64,000 bases of DNA from Herbidospora daliensis (GCF_001570585.1 NZ_BBXF01000006.1:480673-544672); one strand, 5' to 3'; shown: positions 25,779-35,248, numbered from the stretch's first letter. Program-made: numbers and translations. Notes: generated by a model not told the origin, from the sequence alone.

Positions 25779-27206
25779 GTGACCACCCGCCTGCAGAACT
25801 ACATCAACGGGAAGTTCGTCGACGCCAGGAGCGGACGCTTCTCCGACGTGGTCGATCCGAGCACCGGCGAGGTCTACGCGCAGGCCCCCCTGTCAGGGCA
25901 GGAGGACGTCGACGCGGCCTACGAGGCCGCCGCGGCGGCCTTCGAGACCTGGGGACAGACGACTCCGGGTGAGCGCGCGAACCTGCTGTTGAAGATAGCC
26001 GACGCGATCGAGGCGCGCGCGGACGAGATCAACCAGGCCGAGTGCCGCAACACCGGCAAGCCCTACGCCCGCATGAGCGAGGACGAGACCCCGGTCGCCG
26101 CCGACCACTTCCGCTTCTTCGCGGGCGCGGCGCGCACCCTGGAGGGCCCGACGGCCGGCGAGTTCCTCGCCGACCACACCTCGGTCATCCGGCACGAGCC
26201 GGTCGGCGTCATCGGCCAGGTCACGCCGTGGAACTACCCGATGATGATGGCCGTGTGGAAGATCGCCCCGGCGCTGGCCGCGGGCAACACGATCGTGCTC
26301 AAGCCGTCGGACACCACCCCGGTCTCCACCGTGAAGCTGGCCGAGATCATCGGCGACGTGCTCCCGGCCGGCGTGTTCAACGTCGTCACCGGCGACCGCG
26401 AGACCGGCTCGCTGGTCATCGCCCACCCGACCGCCTCGATGGTCGCGATCACCGGCTCGGTCGGCGCGGGCATGGCCGTCGCCAAGAGCGCCGCCGACGA
26501 CCTCAAGCGCGTCCACCTGGAGCTGGGCGGCAAGGCCCCGGTCGTGGTCTTCGAGGACATCAAGGACGTCAAGGCGGCCGCCGAGGCCATCGCCGGCGCG
26601 GGCCTCTACAACGCCGGGCAGGACTGCACCGCGGCCTGCCGGGTGCTCGTCCACGAGTCGATCCACGCCGAGTTCGCCCGCGCCCTGAAGGAGGCCGCCG
26701 AAGCGACGGTCACCGGCACCGGCGACGACGCCTTCTACGGCCCGCTCAACAACCCGAACCAGCTGGCCCGGGTGCAGGGCTTCTTCGAGCGCCTCCCCGA
26801 GCACGCCACCGTGCTCACCGGCGGCGAGCGGGTCGGCGACGCGGGCTACTTCTTCGCCCCGACCGTGGTCGACGGGCTGAAGCAGGACGACGAGATGATC
26901 CAGACCGAGGTCTTCGGCCCGGTCATCACCGTGCAGACCTTCACCGACGAGGCCGACGCGCTGGCCAAGGCCAACGGCGTGCAGTACGGCCTGTCGAGCT
27001 CGGTCTGGACCTCCGACCACGGCCGTGCGATGCGCATGTCGAAGCGGCTCGACTTCGGGGTCGTGTGGGTCAACACCCACATCCCGTTCGTGTCGGAGAT
27101 GCCCCACGGCGGCTTCAAGCACTCCGGGTACGGCAAGGACCTGTCGGTCTTCGGCCTGCACGACTACACCCGCGTGAAGCACGTCATGCACTACATCGGC
27201 GAATGA
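25779..27206 (+). CDS. Gamma-aminobutyraldehyde dehydrogenase (ALDH family)
   Basis: The enzyme oxidises 4-aminobutyraldehyde, made from putrescine, to GABA with NAD. The 475-residue product has the ALDH core: QVTPWNYPMMMAVWKIAPALAAGNTIVLKPS, catalytic Glu248 in LELGGKAP and catalytic Cys283 in NAGQDCTAACRV. The QDCTAACR form is characteristic of the aminobutyraldehyde dehydrogenase group (PatD/YdcW). The GTG start has AGGAGG 5 bases upstream. It leads the cluster with PotABCD-type transport genes, so uptake and breakdown of polyamines are linked. Confidence 0.9.
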   Translation: MTTRLQNYINGKFVDARSGRFSDVVDPSTGEVYAQAPLSGQEDVDAAYEAAAAAFETWGQTTPGERANLLLKIADAIEARADEINQAECRNTGKPYARMSEDETPVAADHFRFFAGAARTLEGPTAGEFLADHTSVIRHEPVGVIGQVTPWNYPMMMAVWKIAPALAAGNTIVLKPSDTTPVSTVKLAEIIGDVLPAGVFNVVTGDRETGSLVIAHPTASMVAITGSVGAGMAVAKSAADDLKRVHLELGGKAPVVVFEDIKDVKAAAEAIAGAGLYNAGQDCTAACRVLVHESIHAEFARALKEAAEATVTGTGDDAFYGPLNNPNQLARVQGFFERLPEHATVLTGGERVGDAGYFFAPTVVDGLKQDDEMIQTEVFGPVITVQTFTDEADALAKANGVQYGLSSSVWTSDHGRAMRMSKRLDFGVVWVNTHIPFVSEMPHGGFKHSGYGKDLSVFGLHDYTRVKHVMHYIGE

Positions 27207-27222
27207 GTTAGCGAGAGGTGAT

Positions 27223-28317
27223 ATGCCCGAGGATGTCCCCGCCATCGAGCTTGACGGCGTCGTCAAGGAATACCTCGCGCACGGCGAGACGGTTCAGGCG
27301 GTAAAGGGTGTCAGCCTGACGATCGGGGAGGGCGAGTTCTTCTCCCTCCTCGGCCCGTCGGGCTGCGGCAAGACGACGACGATGCGCATGATCGCGGGGT
27401 TCGAGGAGCCCACGAAGGGCCTCGTCAAACTCCTCGGGCAGGACGTCACCAACGTCCCGCCGAACAAGCGCGACATCAACATGGTCTTCCAGTCGTACGC
27501 GCTGTTCCCGCACATGAACGTGTGGGAGAACGTCGCGTTCGGGCTGCGCCGCAAGAAGGTGGCCGAGGCCGAGATCAAGCAGCGGGTGGGCGACATCCTG
27601 GAGATCGTCGACCTCACGGGCCGCGAGAAGCGGCGCCCGCGCGAGATGTCCGGCGGCCAGCAGCAGCGTGTGGCGCTGGCCCGCGCGCTGGTCAACCGGC
27701 CCCGGGCGCTGCTGCTCGACGAGCCGCTGGGCGCGCTCGACCTGAAGCTGCGCCAGCAGATGCAGACCGAGCTCAAGCGCATCCAGCGCGAGGTGGGCAT
27801 CACCTTCGTGTACGTGACCCACGACCAGTCCGAGGCGCTCACCATGAGCGACCGGATCGCCGTCATGAACGACGGCCTGGTGGAGCAGCTGGCCGACCCC
27901 AGGGAGATCTACGAGCGGCCGGCGTCGAAGTTCGTGGCCGGCTTCATCGGGACCTCGAACCTGCTCTCGGGCACCGTGGACGCCGTCGACGGCGACCTGC
28001 TGGTGGTCCGCCTGGGCGAGTCCGACCGGATCCTGGTGCCGGGGCAGGCGGCGGCGGGGGACACCGTCGACCTGACCGTGCGGCCCGAGAAGATCACGAT
28101 CTCGACCGAGCAGCCCGAGGCCGGGCTGAGCATGGTCAAGGGGACCGTGGGGGAGCTCACCTACCTGGGCACCTACAACAGCTACGCGGTGGCGCTGGCC
28201 GACGGCACGGAGATCACGGTCTTCCAGCAGAACGCCATCGACAGCTCGGTGACGGCGGAACGTGGTGACACGGTGTGGCTCTCGTGGCGCCCGCAGCACT
28301 CGTACACGCTGTCGTAA
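27223..28317 (+). CDS. potA: Polyamine ABC transporter ATP-binding protein (PotA-like)
   Basis: The 364-residue ATPase has Walker A GPSGCGKT at about 44-51, signature MSGGQQQRVALARAL, Walker B LLLDEPLGALD, and a C-terminal TOBE domain (about 240-360, GFIGTSNLLSGTV). These fit the spermidine/putrescine MOI/CUT1-type importers. It starts 16 bases after the dehydrogenase stop with GAGAGGTGA as ribosome binding site. It should power the PotB and PotC permeases encoded downstream. Confidence 0.93.
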   Translation: MPEDVPAIELDGVVKEYLAHGETVQAVKGVSLTIGEGEFFSLLGPSGCGKTTTMRMIAGFEEPTKGLVKLLGQDVTNVPPNKRDINMVFQSYALFPHMNVWENVAFGLRRKKVAEAEIKQRVGDILEIVDLTGREKRRPREMSGGQQQRVALARALVNRPRALLLDEPLGALDLKLRQQMQTELKRIQREVGITFVYVTHDQSEALTMSDRIAVMNDGLVEQLADPREIYERPASKFVAGFIGTSNLLSGTVDAVDGDLLVVRLGESDRILVPGQAAAGDTVDLTVRPEKITISTEQPEAGLSMVKGTVGELTYLGTYNSYAVALADGTEITVFQQNAIDSSVTAERGDTVWLSWRPQHSYTLS

Positions 28318-28377
28318 GCGGGGGAATTTTGCGGATAACTTCAGGATCGTCCAGATAGAAACCCCCTCGGAGCTTTG

Positions 28378-29577
28378 ATGAACAATCCCCTCCTGCGTGG
28401 TCTGACGCAGTCCCGATACTCCCGCCGCGACGCCCTCCGCGTCGCCGGATTCTCGGCCGCCGGTCTCGCCCTGGCCGCCTGCGGCGTGCAGGGCCAGAAG
28501 GCGGCGGCGCCCTCTCCCAGCGCCGTCGCCGACTTCTGGTCGACGCAGAAGAAGAACGGCCGGGTCGTCTTCGCCAACTGGCCCGAGTACATGCCCGAAG
28601 ACCAGGAGCCGCTCAAGCAGTTCCAGCAGGCGACCGGGATCTCCTACGAGTACAAGGAAGTCATCCAGGAGAACGCCGAGTTCTTCGGCAAGTCGGAGCC
28701 GCAGCTGCGGGCCGGGCAGCCGCTCGGCTACGACATCATCGTGATGACCAACGGTCTCCAGCTCGGCAAGATGATCCAGCTGGGCTACCTGACCGCGCTC
28801 GACCACAAGCAGCTGCCCAACTTCGCGGCCAACGCCGGGGCGTCGTACAAGAACCCGGCCTACGACGCGAACAACACGTACACGATCCCCTACCAGGCGG
28901 GCGTGACGGGCATCGCGTACAACACCAAGTACGTCGACGAGGACATCACCAGCATCCAGTCGCTGTTCGACAAGAAGTACGAGGGCAAGGTCGGCATGAT
29001 GGCCGACGCCCAGGAGGTCGGCAACTTCGGCATGTTCGCCGTCGGCGTCGACCCCGACAAGTCGACCCATGCCGACTGGGAGAAGGCCGCCGCCAAGCTC
29101 AAGGAGCAGCGCGACCAGGGCATCGTGCGCAAGTACTACGCCCAGGACTACATCGACGCCGTCGCCAAGGGCGACGTGTGGCTGAGCCAGGCGTGGTCGG
29201 GCGACGTGTTCCAGCGGCAGCTGGCCGGGGAGCCGGTCAAGTTCGTGGTGCCCCAGGAGGGCGGCACGATCTGGATCGACAACATGGCCATCCCGAAGGG
29301 CGCCGCCAACCCGGTCGACGCGCTGATGCTGATGGACTTCCTGTACAAGCCGGAGATCGCCGCCGAGCTCACCGCCTACATCCAGTACGTCACCCCGGTG
29401 AACGGCGTGCAGCAGATCCTGGCCGGCAAGAGCGACGACGACTCCAAGGCCCTGGCCGAGAGCGCGCTGATCTTCCCGACCGAGGCCGACTACGCCAAGC
29501 TGCGGCCCTACCGAACCCTCACCAACGCCGAGGAGCCGGTCTACAACGGCCTCTTCCAGACCATCACCCAGGGCTGA
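28378..29577 (+). CDS. potD: Polyamine-binding lipoprotein (PotD-like), Tat-type signal
   Basis: This 399-residue protein is the extracellular binding part of the importer. Its leader YSRRDALRVAGFSAAGLALAACG joins a twin-arginine motif to a lipobox (LAAC), so it is probably exported by Tat and lipid-anchored. The mature protein has the PotD pattern NWPEYMPEDQEPLKQFQQATG, YKEVIQENAEFFGK, YDIIVMTNG, WLSQAWSGD and IWIDNMAIPKGAANP. A 60-base gap separates it from potA. The ATG at 28378 is used instead of an adjacent TTG. Confidence 0.93.
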   Translation: MNNPLLRGLTQSRYSRRDALRVAGFSAAGLALAACGVQGQKAAAPSPSAVADFWSTQKKNGRVVFANWPEYMPEDQEPLKQFQQATGISYEYKEVIQENAEFFGKSEPQLRAGQPLGYDIIVMTNGLQLGKMIQLGYLTALDHKQLPNFAANAGASYKNPAYDANNTYTIPYQAGVTGIAYNTKYVDEDITSIQSLFDKKYEGKVGMMADAQEVGNFGMFAVGVDPDKSTHADWEKAAAKLKEQRDQGIVRKYYAQDYIDAVAKGDVWLSQAWSGDVFQRQLAGEPVKFVVPQEGGTIWIDNMAIPKGAANPVDALMLMDFLYKPEIAAELTAYIQYVTPVNGVQQILAGKSDDDSKALAESALIFPTEADYAKLRPYRTLTNAEEPVYNGLFQTITQG

Positions 29578-29581
29578 TCGA

Positions 29582-30433
29582 ATGAGACGCTGGACGCCTT
29601 ACTGGCTGGCCCTGCCCGCGTGGTTGTGGCTCGCCATCTTCCTGGTGGTGCCCATCGCCGCCATGGCCTCGGTGTCGCTGACCACGGGCAACCTCATCGA
29701 CGGGTTCACCCAGACGTTCAGCGTCTCCAACTACACCGACGCGATCGCCAAGTACAGCACGCAGCTCGTGCGCTCCCTGGTGTACGGCGGCGTCGCGACC
29801 GTGATCATGCTGGTGCTCGGCTATCCGGTGGCGTACTGGATCGCCTTCAAGGCCGGGCACCGCAAGTCCATGTTCCTGTTCCTCCTGCTGCTGCCCTTCT
29901 TCGTGTCGTTCGTGCTGCGGACGATCTCGTGGGGCTTCCTGCTGGCCGACGACGGCATCCTGTTCGGCACGCTGAAGGGCTGGGGGGTGCTGCCGCAGGA
30001 CTTCCACGTGCTGGCCACGACGGTGGCGGTCATCGGCGGCCTGGTCTACAACTTCCTGCCTTTCATGATCCTGCCGATCTACGTGGCGCTGGAGCGCGTC
30101 GACCCCCGCGTCATCGAGGCCAGCTACGACCTGTACGCCTCGCGCTTGTCGACCTTCCGCCGGGTCGTGCTGCCGCTGTCGCTGCCGGGGGTGTTCGCCG
30201 GCGTGCTGATGACGTTCGTGCCGGCCACGGCCGACCCGATCAACGCCCAGGTGCTGGGCGGCACGAGCAACACGATGATCGGCAACATCGTGCAGACCGA
30301 ATACCTGGTCAACAACGACTACCCGACCGCGTCGGCGATCTCGTTCACCCTGATGGCCGTGCTGCTCATCGGCATCTTCATCTACGCGCGTGCCCTCGGC
30401 ACCGAGAACGTCCTGGAGGCGGCGGCCCGATGA
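29582..30433 (+). CDS. potB: Polyamine ABC transporter permease (PotB-like)
   Basis: The 283-residue inner-membrane protein has six hydrophobic segments and the importer EAA loop IEASYDLYASRLSTFRRVVLPLSLPG. The opening PYWLALPAWLWLAIFLVVPIAAM is typical of PotB/PotH. It starts four bases after potD and overlaps potC by four bases (ATGA), so it is translationally coupled. Confidence 0.93.
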   Translation: MRRWTPYWLALPAWLWLAIFLVVPIAAMASVSLTTGNLIDGFTQTFSVSNYTDAIAKYSTQLVRSLVYGGVATVIMLVLGYPVAYWIAFKAGHRKSMFLFLLLLPFFVSFVLRTISWGFLLADDGILFGTLKGWGVLPQDFHVLATTVAVIGGLVYNFLPFMILPIYVALERVDPRVIEASYDLYASRLSTFRRVVLPLSLPGVFAGVLMTFVPATADPINAQVLGGTSNTMIGNIVQTEYLVNNDYPTASAISFTLMAVLLIGIFIYARALGTENVLEAAAR

Positions 30434-31218
30434 GGGGGAAGCTGGGCGACCGGGCCCTATACGTCTACACCTGGCTGATCATCCTCTGGCTGGCCTCGCC
30501 CATCGCCGTGATGATCCTGTTCGGCTTCAACGACAAGCAGTCGAAGTCGAACACCTCGTGGCAGGGCTTCACGTTCAAGTGGTACCAGCAGCTGTTCGCC
30601 ATCGACGGCCTCACCGACGCGCTGGTCAACTCGCTGATCATCGCGGTGGTCAGCACGATCCTGGCGACCGTCCTCGGCACCCTGCTCGGCCTGGCCGTCG
30701 GCCGCTACCGCTTCCGCGGCAAGGGCGTCACCGACTTCCTCATCTTCGCCGCGATCAGCACGCCCGAGCTCGTCATGGGCGCCTCGTTGTTGTCGCTGTT
30801 CGTGTCGGCCAACGCGCCGCGCGGCCACATCACGATCATCATCGCGCACACGCTCTTCTCGCTCGCGTTCGTCGTCGTGACGGTCCGGGCGAGGGTGGTC
30901 GGCCTCGACCCCTCGCTGGAGGAGGCCGCCCGCGACCTCGGGGCCGGGACGTTCACCACGTTCCGCCTGGTCACCCTTCCGTCGATCATGCCGGGCGTGG
31001 CGGCGGGCGCGATGCTCGCCTTCGCCCTGTCGATCGACGACTACGTCGTGACGAGCTTCGTCAACGGCTCGGAACAGACGTTCCCCCTGTGGATCGTGGG
31101 CGCCGTGAAGGTGGGCATCCCGCCGCAGGTGAACGTCATGGGAACCCTTATCTTTGGTATCGGCGTCCTGCTCGCCGTCGCCAATGCCATATCCGCCCGC
31201 AGGAAGACGACCCACTAA
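30430..31218 (+). CDS. potC: Polyamine ABC transporter permease (PotC-like)
   Basis: The 262-residue second permease has six membrane segments. It shows the PotC/PotI pattern VMILFGFNDKQSKS, WYQQLF near residues 48-53, the EAA loop LEEAARDLGAGTFTTFRLVTLPS, and SIDDYVVTSFVNG. It overlaps the potB stop by four bases and pairs with it to form the channel. About 200 bases without a gene follow before the oxidoreductase. Confidence 0.93.
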   Translation: MRGKLGDRALYVYTWLIILWLASPIAVMILFGFNDKQSKSNTSWQGFTFKWYQQLFAIDGLTDALVNSLIIAVVSTILATVLGTLLGLAVGRYRFRGKGVTDFLIFAAISTPELVMGASLLSLFVSANAPRGHITIIIAHTLFSLAFVVVTVRARVVGLDPSLEEAARDLGAGTFTTFRLVTLPSIMPGVAAGAMLAFALSIDDYVVTSFVNGSEQTFPLWIVGAVKVGIPPQVNVMGTLIFGIGVLLAVANAISARRKTTH

Positions 31219-31424
31219 GGGACGTGAAATGTGTGAGCCTCTCGCACACTCGCACCGCCAGTAGTCCATTCGGCGTATCCGCCGCGCCCACCTGATCTGA
31301 CGCCGCCAAGCCCCGTTGAGCCGAGCTCCGGGGCCATGCCTGTATTCCCCGAAGCCCGGTGTGACGTCCCGTCACGCCGCGCTTTCCCGTACCCCCACAG
31401 GTGACGACCCTTTTCGAGGCGAAG

Positions 31425-32822
31425 ATGGACCCCCGACAGGCGCTGGCCGACGCCGAGCGCAAACCCTATTGGCTGCACGAAGACCCCCTGGAGCCGGAGA
31501 CGCTGCCGCGTCTGTTCGGCCACACCACCGCCGACCTGGCCATCGTCGGAGGCGGTTTCTCCGGCTTGTGGACGGCCCTGCTGGCCAAGGAGCGCGACCC
31601 CCGCCGCGACGTGGTCCTGCTGGAGGGCCAGACCGTCGGCTGGGCCGCCACCGGCCGCAACGGCGGCTTCTGCCACGCGAGCCTGACCCACGGGCTGGGC
31701 AACGGCCTGGAGCGGTGGCCGTACGAGATCGCCGACCTGCACCGCATGGGCATCGAGAACTTCAACGAGATCGAAGAGACGATCAAGCGCTACGGCATCG
31801 ACTGCTCCTTCGAGCGCACCGGCGAGATGAACGTCGCCACGGAGCAGTGGCAGATCGACGAGATGCGCGAGATCCACACGATCGGCCGCGAGCTCGGCAT
31901 GGACATCCAGTACCTCGACCAGGACGAGGTGCGGGCCGAGGTCAACTCCCCGACCTACATCGCGGGCGTCTGGGAACGCGGCGAGTGCGCCATGATCGAC
32001 CCGGCCCGGCTGGCGTGGGGCCTGCGCCAGGCGTGCCTGAAGCTCGGGGTCCGCATGTACGAGCACTCGCCGGTCCGCGAGATCTCCTCGCTGGGCCCCT
32101 CGCTCCAGCTCAAGTCGATGTACGGCACCGTGCGCGCCCGCCGGGTGGCCCTGGGCACCGGCGTCTTCTCGCCCCTGCTGCGGCGGCTCAAGTACTACGT
32201 CGTCCCCGTCTACGACTACGCCCTGATGACCGAGCCCCTCACCGAAGCGCAGCTCGACTCGATCGGCTGGAAGAACCGGCAGGGCATGGGCGACTCGGCC
32301 AACCAGTTCCACTACTACCGGCTGACCGACGACAACAGCATCCTGTGGGGCGGCTACGACGCCGTCTACTACAACGGCGGCCGGGTGCGCCCGACCTACG
32401 ACCAGCGCGACACCACCTTCCACACCCTGGCCGAGCACTTCTACGAGACCTTCCCCCAGTTGGAGGACGTGCGGTTCTCCCACAAGTGGGGCGGCGTCAT
32501 CGACACGTGCAGCCGCTTCTCGGCGTTCTTCGGCACCGGCTACGGCACCCGCCTCGCCTACGCCGTCGGCTACACCGGTCTCGGCGTGGCGGCCACCCGC
32601 TTCGGCGCCAACGTCATGCTCGACCTGCTCGACGGCCGCGACACCGAGCGCACCCGGCTGCACATGGTGCGCCAGAAGCCGGTGCCGTTCCCGCCCGAGC
32701 CCGTCAGGTCGGGGGTGATCCAGCTGACCCGGTGGTCGCTGGCGCGGGCCGACGCGAACGGCGGGCGCCGCAACATGTGGTTGCGCACCCTCGACCGGCT
32801 CGGGCTGGGATTCGACTCATGA
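31425..32822 (+). CDS. FAD-dependent amine oxidoreductase (PuuB/DadA-like)
   Basis: The ~465-residue enzyme has a Rossmann FAD motif IVGGGFSGLWTALLAKE near residues 41-57, GRNGGFCHASLTHGLGNG, and a DAO-type C-terminal region with WGGYDAVYYNGG and GYTGLGVAATRFG. It resembles gamma-glutamylputrescine oxidases and related amine oxidases, which fits its place behind the polyamine uptake genes. ATG at 31425 has GAGG at good spacing; a GTG at 31401 in the same frame is possible. The exact amine oxidised is inferred only from context. Confidence 0.85.
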   Translation: MDPRQALADAERKPYWLHEDPLEPETLPRLFGHTTADLAIVGGGFSGLWTALLAKERDPRRDVVLLEGQTVGWAATGRNGGFCHASLTHGLGNGLERWPYEIADLHRMGIENFNEIEETIKRYGIDCSFERTGEMNVATEQWQIDEMREIHTIGRELGMDIQYLDQDEVRAEVNSPTYIAGVWERGECAMIDPARLAWGLRQACLKLGVRMYEHSPVREISSLGPSLQLKSMYGTVRARRVALGTGVFSPLLRRLKYYVVPVYDYALMTEPLTEAQLDSIGWKNRQGMGDSANQFHYYRLTDDNSILWGGYDAVYYNGGRVRPTYDQRDTTFHTLAEHFYETFPQLEDVRFSHKWGGVIDTCSRFSAFFGTGYGTRLAYAVGYTGLGVAATRFGANVMLDLLDGRDTERTRLHMVRQKPVPFPPEPVRSGVIQLTRWSLARADANGGRRNMWLRTLDRLGLGFDS

Positions 32823-32846
32823 GATCTTTACGTCAACACTGAGGGA

Positions 32847-33743
32847 ATGAGAGTCGAGTTCACCGCAGGCACCCTCCGGCTCGCCGGCGAGCTGAGGGTG
32901 CCCACGGGCCCGGGGCCCCACCCGGCGCTCGTCTTCACCGGCCCCTTCACGGGCGTGAAAGAACAGGTCACCGGCCTGTACGCCGCCCGCCTCACCGATC
33001 TCGGCTACGTCACGCTGGCCTTCGACCACCGCAACTGGGGTGAGTCCGACGGCCAGCCCCGGCGGCACGAAGACCCGCAGGGCAAGCTCGAAGACCTGCG
33101 GGCCGCCGTGAGCTACGTGCGCTCCCGCCCCGAGGTGCGGTCGGATGCGATCGGCGCGGTCGGCATCTGCCTCGGCGGCGGCTACGCGCTGAAGTTCGCC
33201 GCCTTCGATCACCGGGTCAGGGTGTTCGTCGGCATCGCGGGCGGCTACAACAGCCCCTACACGATGCGGACCGGCGACTGGTGGCCCGGCGCGCTGAAGT
33301 CGTTCACCGAGGCGCTGGAGCGGCAGGACCTGGGGGCGCGGCCCGAATACGTACCGGCGGTCGGCGGCCCCGACGCCGCGATGGCCGGCGACGAGCCGTT
33401 CGAGTACTACGGCACCGCCCGAGGCGAGACCCCCGGCTGGGTCAACGAGGTGACGAGGGCCTCGTTGCGCGAGCTGATCACGATGGACAACATGATGGGC
33501 GCCGACTTCCTGTCGCCGAAGCCGGGGCTGCTGGTCCACGGCGTGGTCGACGCCTTCTGCGCGCCCGAGGGCGCCCACGAGGCGCACGCCCGGTTGTCAG
33601 AACCGCGCAAGCTGGTCTGGCTCGACGCCAAGCAGCACGTCGACCTCTACGACACCGAGCCCTACGTCACCCAGGCGGTCGCGGCCGTGGGCGAGTTCCT
33701 CAGCGTCCACCTGCCAGCCACCGCACGGGGTTCACACGGGTGA
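32847..33743 (+). CDS. Alpha/beta hydrolase with cysteine nucleophile
   Basis: The 298-residue protein has an alpha/beta-hydrolase fold: LVFTGPFTGVKEQ (oxyanion region), LAFDHRNWGESDG, the nucleophile elbow VGICLGGGYA with Cys108 in place of Ser, an Asp in LLVHGVVDAFC and His in KQHVDLYD. A Cys in G-x-C-x-G-G is known in dienelactone hydrolases and in some YcjY-like hydrolases. The substrate is unknown. It lies 24 bases after the amine oxidase and may be co-transcribed. The last 44 bases overlap the convergent phosphotriesterase-like gene. Confidence 0.82.
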   Translation: MRVEFTAGTLRLAGELRVPTGPGPHPALVFTGPFTGVKEQVTGLYAARLTDLGYVTLAFDHRNWGESDGQPRRHEDPQGKLEDLRAAVSYVRSRPEVRSDAIGAVGICLGGGYALKFAAFDHRVRVFVGIAGGYNSPYTMRTGDWWPGALKSFTEALERQDLGARPEYVPAVGGPDAAMAGDEPFEYYGTARGETPGWVNEVTRASLRELITMDNMMGADFLSPKPGLLVHGVVDAFCAPEGAHEAHARLSEPRKLVWLDAKQHVDLYDTEPYVTQAVAAVGEFLSVHLPATARGSHG

Positions 33744-34536
33744 CCAGGTCGGGCACGCCCTCGACGTCGAACAGCTTCGCGTAGCCCTCGCCGCCGTAGG
33801 GGCACAGCTCGTCGCGGCGGGAGACCCCCGAGGTGAACAGCACCCGCTCGCCGTGCCCGGCGTCGAGCAGCGTGAACACGTCGTCGGGGCAGGTGACGGT
33901 GACGTAGGCGCCGGTCTCGCAGATCTTGCGCTGGGCCAGCGGGTCGGCGGTCCTGACGTTGACCCGCTGCGGCGGCACCCGGTGGTGCAGCAGTGTCTCC
34001 AGCAGCGCCAGCCCCGACGCCGCGATCGGCAGGTCGGTGCGCAGCGACGCGCGGGCGGCGGCGACCGTCGCCCGCTCCTCGGCGGGGGTGGGGGTCTCGT
34101 CGTGGGCCGTGGCGACGATGAGGCCGGGCCGCGCGGAGGTGCCGTCGAGCCCGACGCCGATCTCCCGCAGCAGGTCGCCGGTGAGGTCGTCGACGCCCGA
34201 CTTCCTGATCAGCTCCCCGGCGAACGGCTCGGGCCCGAAGCCGGTGGCGGCGACGATGGCGACCCGGCTGCCCGCGGCCATCCGGGTGAGCGCGGTCGTG
34301 TCGCGCCCCATGCCGAGGCCGGTGTGGTCGACGATCAGGGACAGGCCGAACTCGCGGTTGAGGCGGGTCAGCTCGGCGGTGACGTGGCCCTCTTCGTCGA
34401 GCCACCGTTCGGGATCCGACTCGACCCCGACGCCCCAGCGGGTGTCGGCCCGCAGGGTCTCCCAGGGGAGCACCGGGCCTTCGACGGAACTGACCGGGAC
34501 GGTCCCGGCGACGGTCTGGATACGAGCCTCGAACAT
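33700..34536 (-). CDS. Phosphotriesterase-fold protein lacking metal ligands
   Basis: The 278-residue protein resembles the phosphotriesterase-related family: IQTVAGTVPVSS at the start and VAIVAATGFGPEPFAGELIR at about 92-111, then a layout of alternating strands and helices. The metal ligands of that family are not found. The HEH motif is replaced by PWETL, and the places where a Lys/Glu, two His and an Asp are expected read GLIVATA, PIAASG, VNVRTAD and LFTSGVS. It therefore looks like a non-catalytic or re-purposed member. This alignment was made by eye. Confidence 0.65.
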   Translation of the reverse strand: MFEARIQTVAGTVPVSSVEGPVLPWETLRADTRWGVGVESDPERWLDEEGHVTAELTRLNREFGLSLIVDHTGLGMGRDTTALTRMAAGSRVAIVAATGFGPEPFAGELIRKSGVDDLTGDLLREIGVGLDGTSARPGLIVATAHDETPTPAEERATVAAARASLRTDLPIAASGLALLETLLHHRVPPQRVNVRTADPLAQRKICETGAYVTVTCPDDVFTLLDAGHGERVLFTSGVSRRDELCPYGGEGYAKLFDVEGVPDLVTRVNPVRWLAGGR

Positions 34537-34588
34537 GACCGGACATTAGCCGATTTTGAGGCGTGATCAGGCCATTCTTGGGATTCCT

Positions 34589-35248
34589 TTACCCCGGAGT
34601 GTTAGCGTTTGTCGGCTCCGGGGAGGCGCAGGCCAGTTTGGCCGGGTCCTTCACGACGGTGATCTCGGCCAGGATCCGCCCCTGCGGAGGGATCGCGGGC
34701 GGCCGGCTGCCGCCGGGCACCCAGTAGACCCGGATGTCGTACTCGCGGTCGGCGTCGCGGGGGTCGTCGGCCCCGATGCGGACCGGCGCCCGCCAGGTGC
34801 CGTCGTCGCCGGGGGTCAGTTCGTGGACGACGCCTCCGGCGACCAGCCACAACGACCCGGTGCCGGGCGGGATGGCGGTGCCGGTGACGGTCGTGCAGGT
34901 CGGGCTGAAGCCGCCGTCGACGGGCCGGGTGATGTGCACCATGCCGTAGTTGACCGCGAGCGGCGCCCGCGTCACGGCGGCGACCGGGGGAGCGAATCCG
35001 GTCTGCCGCACCAGGGAGATGACGAGACCCGTGACCGTCAGCGCCAATCCCGCGACGGCGAACGGCAGGAGTTCGGATTTGCCGCGAAGGCCGATAATCA
35101 AAAGGGCCAAAGCGGCGAATCCGGCGAAAATGCTGACCGGCCCCAGGTATTTTCCGGATAAGTCCGGATCTACGAACGCCCAGGTCGCGGCGGCTGCGAT
35201 CCCGCAGGCCGCGGCTGCGATCCGGCCGGCGATCGGCGCGTTTCCCAT
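34589..35248 (-). CDS. Membrane protein of unknown function
   Basis: The 219-residue protein has three hydrophobic segments in the first ~90 residues (AAAACGIAAAATWAF, GPVSIFAGFAALALLIIGL, LPFAVAGLALTVTGLVISL). An extracytoplasmic domain of ~130 residues with two cysteines (FSPTCTTVTG and KLACASPEP) follows. The soluble part looks beta-rich (SLWLVAGGVVHELTPG, YDIRVYWVPGG). No family was recognised. It stands alone, convergent with nothing nearby, and its own promoter should be in the gap before DUF998. Confidence 0.7.
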   Translation of the reverse strand: MGNAPIAGRIAAAACGIAAAATWAFVDPDLSGKYLGPVSIFAGFAALALLIIGLRGKSELLPFAVAGLALTVTGLVISLVRQTGFAPPVAAVTRAPLAVNYGMVHITRPVDGGFSPTCTTVTGTAIPPGTGSLWLVAGGVVHELTPGDDGTWRAPVRIGADDPRDADREYDIRVYWVPGGSRPPAIPPQGRILAEITVVKDPAKLACASPEPTNANTPG

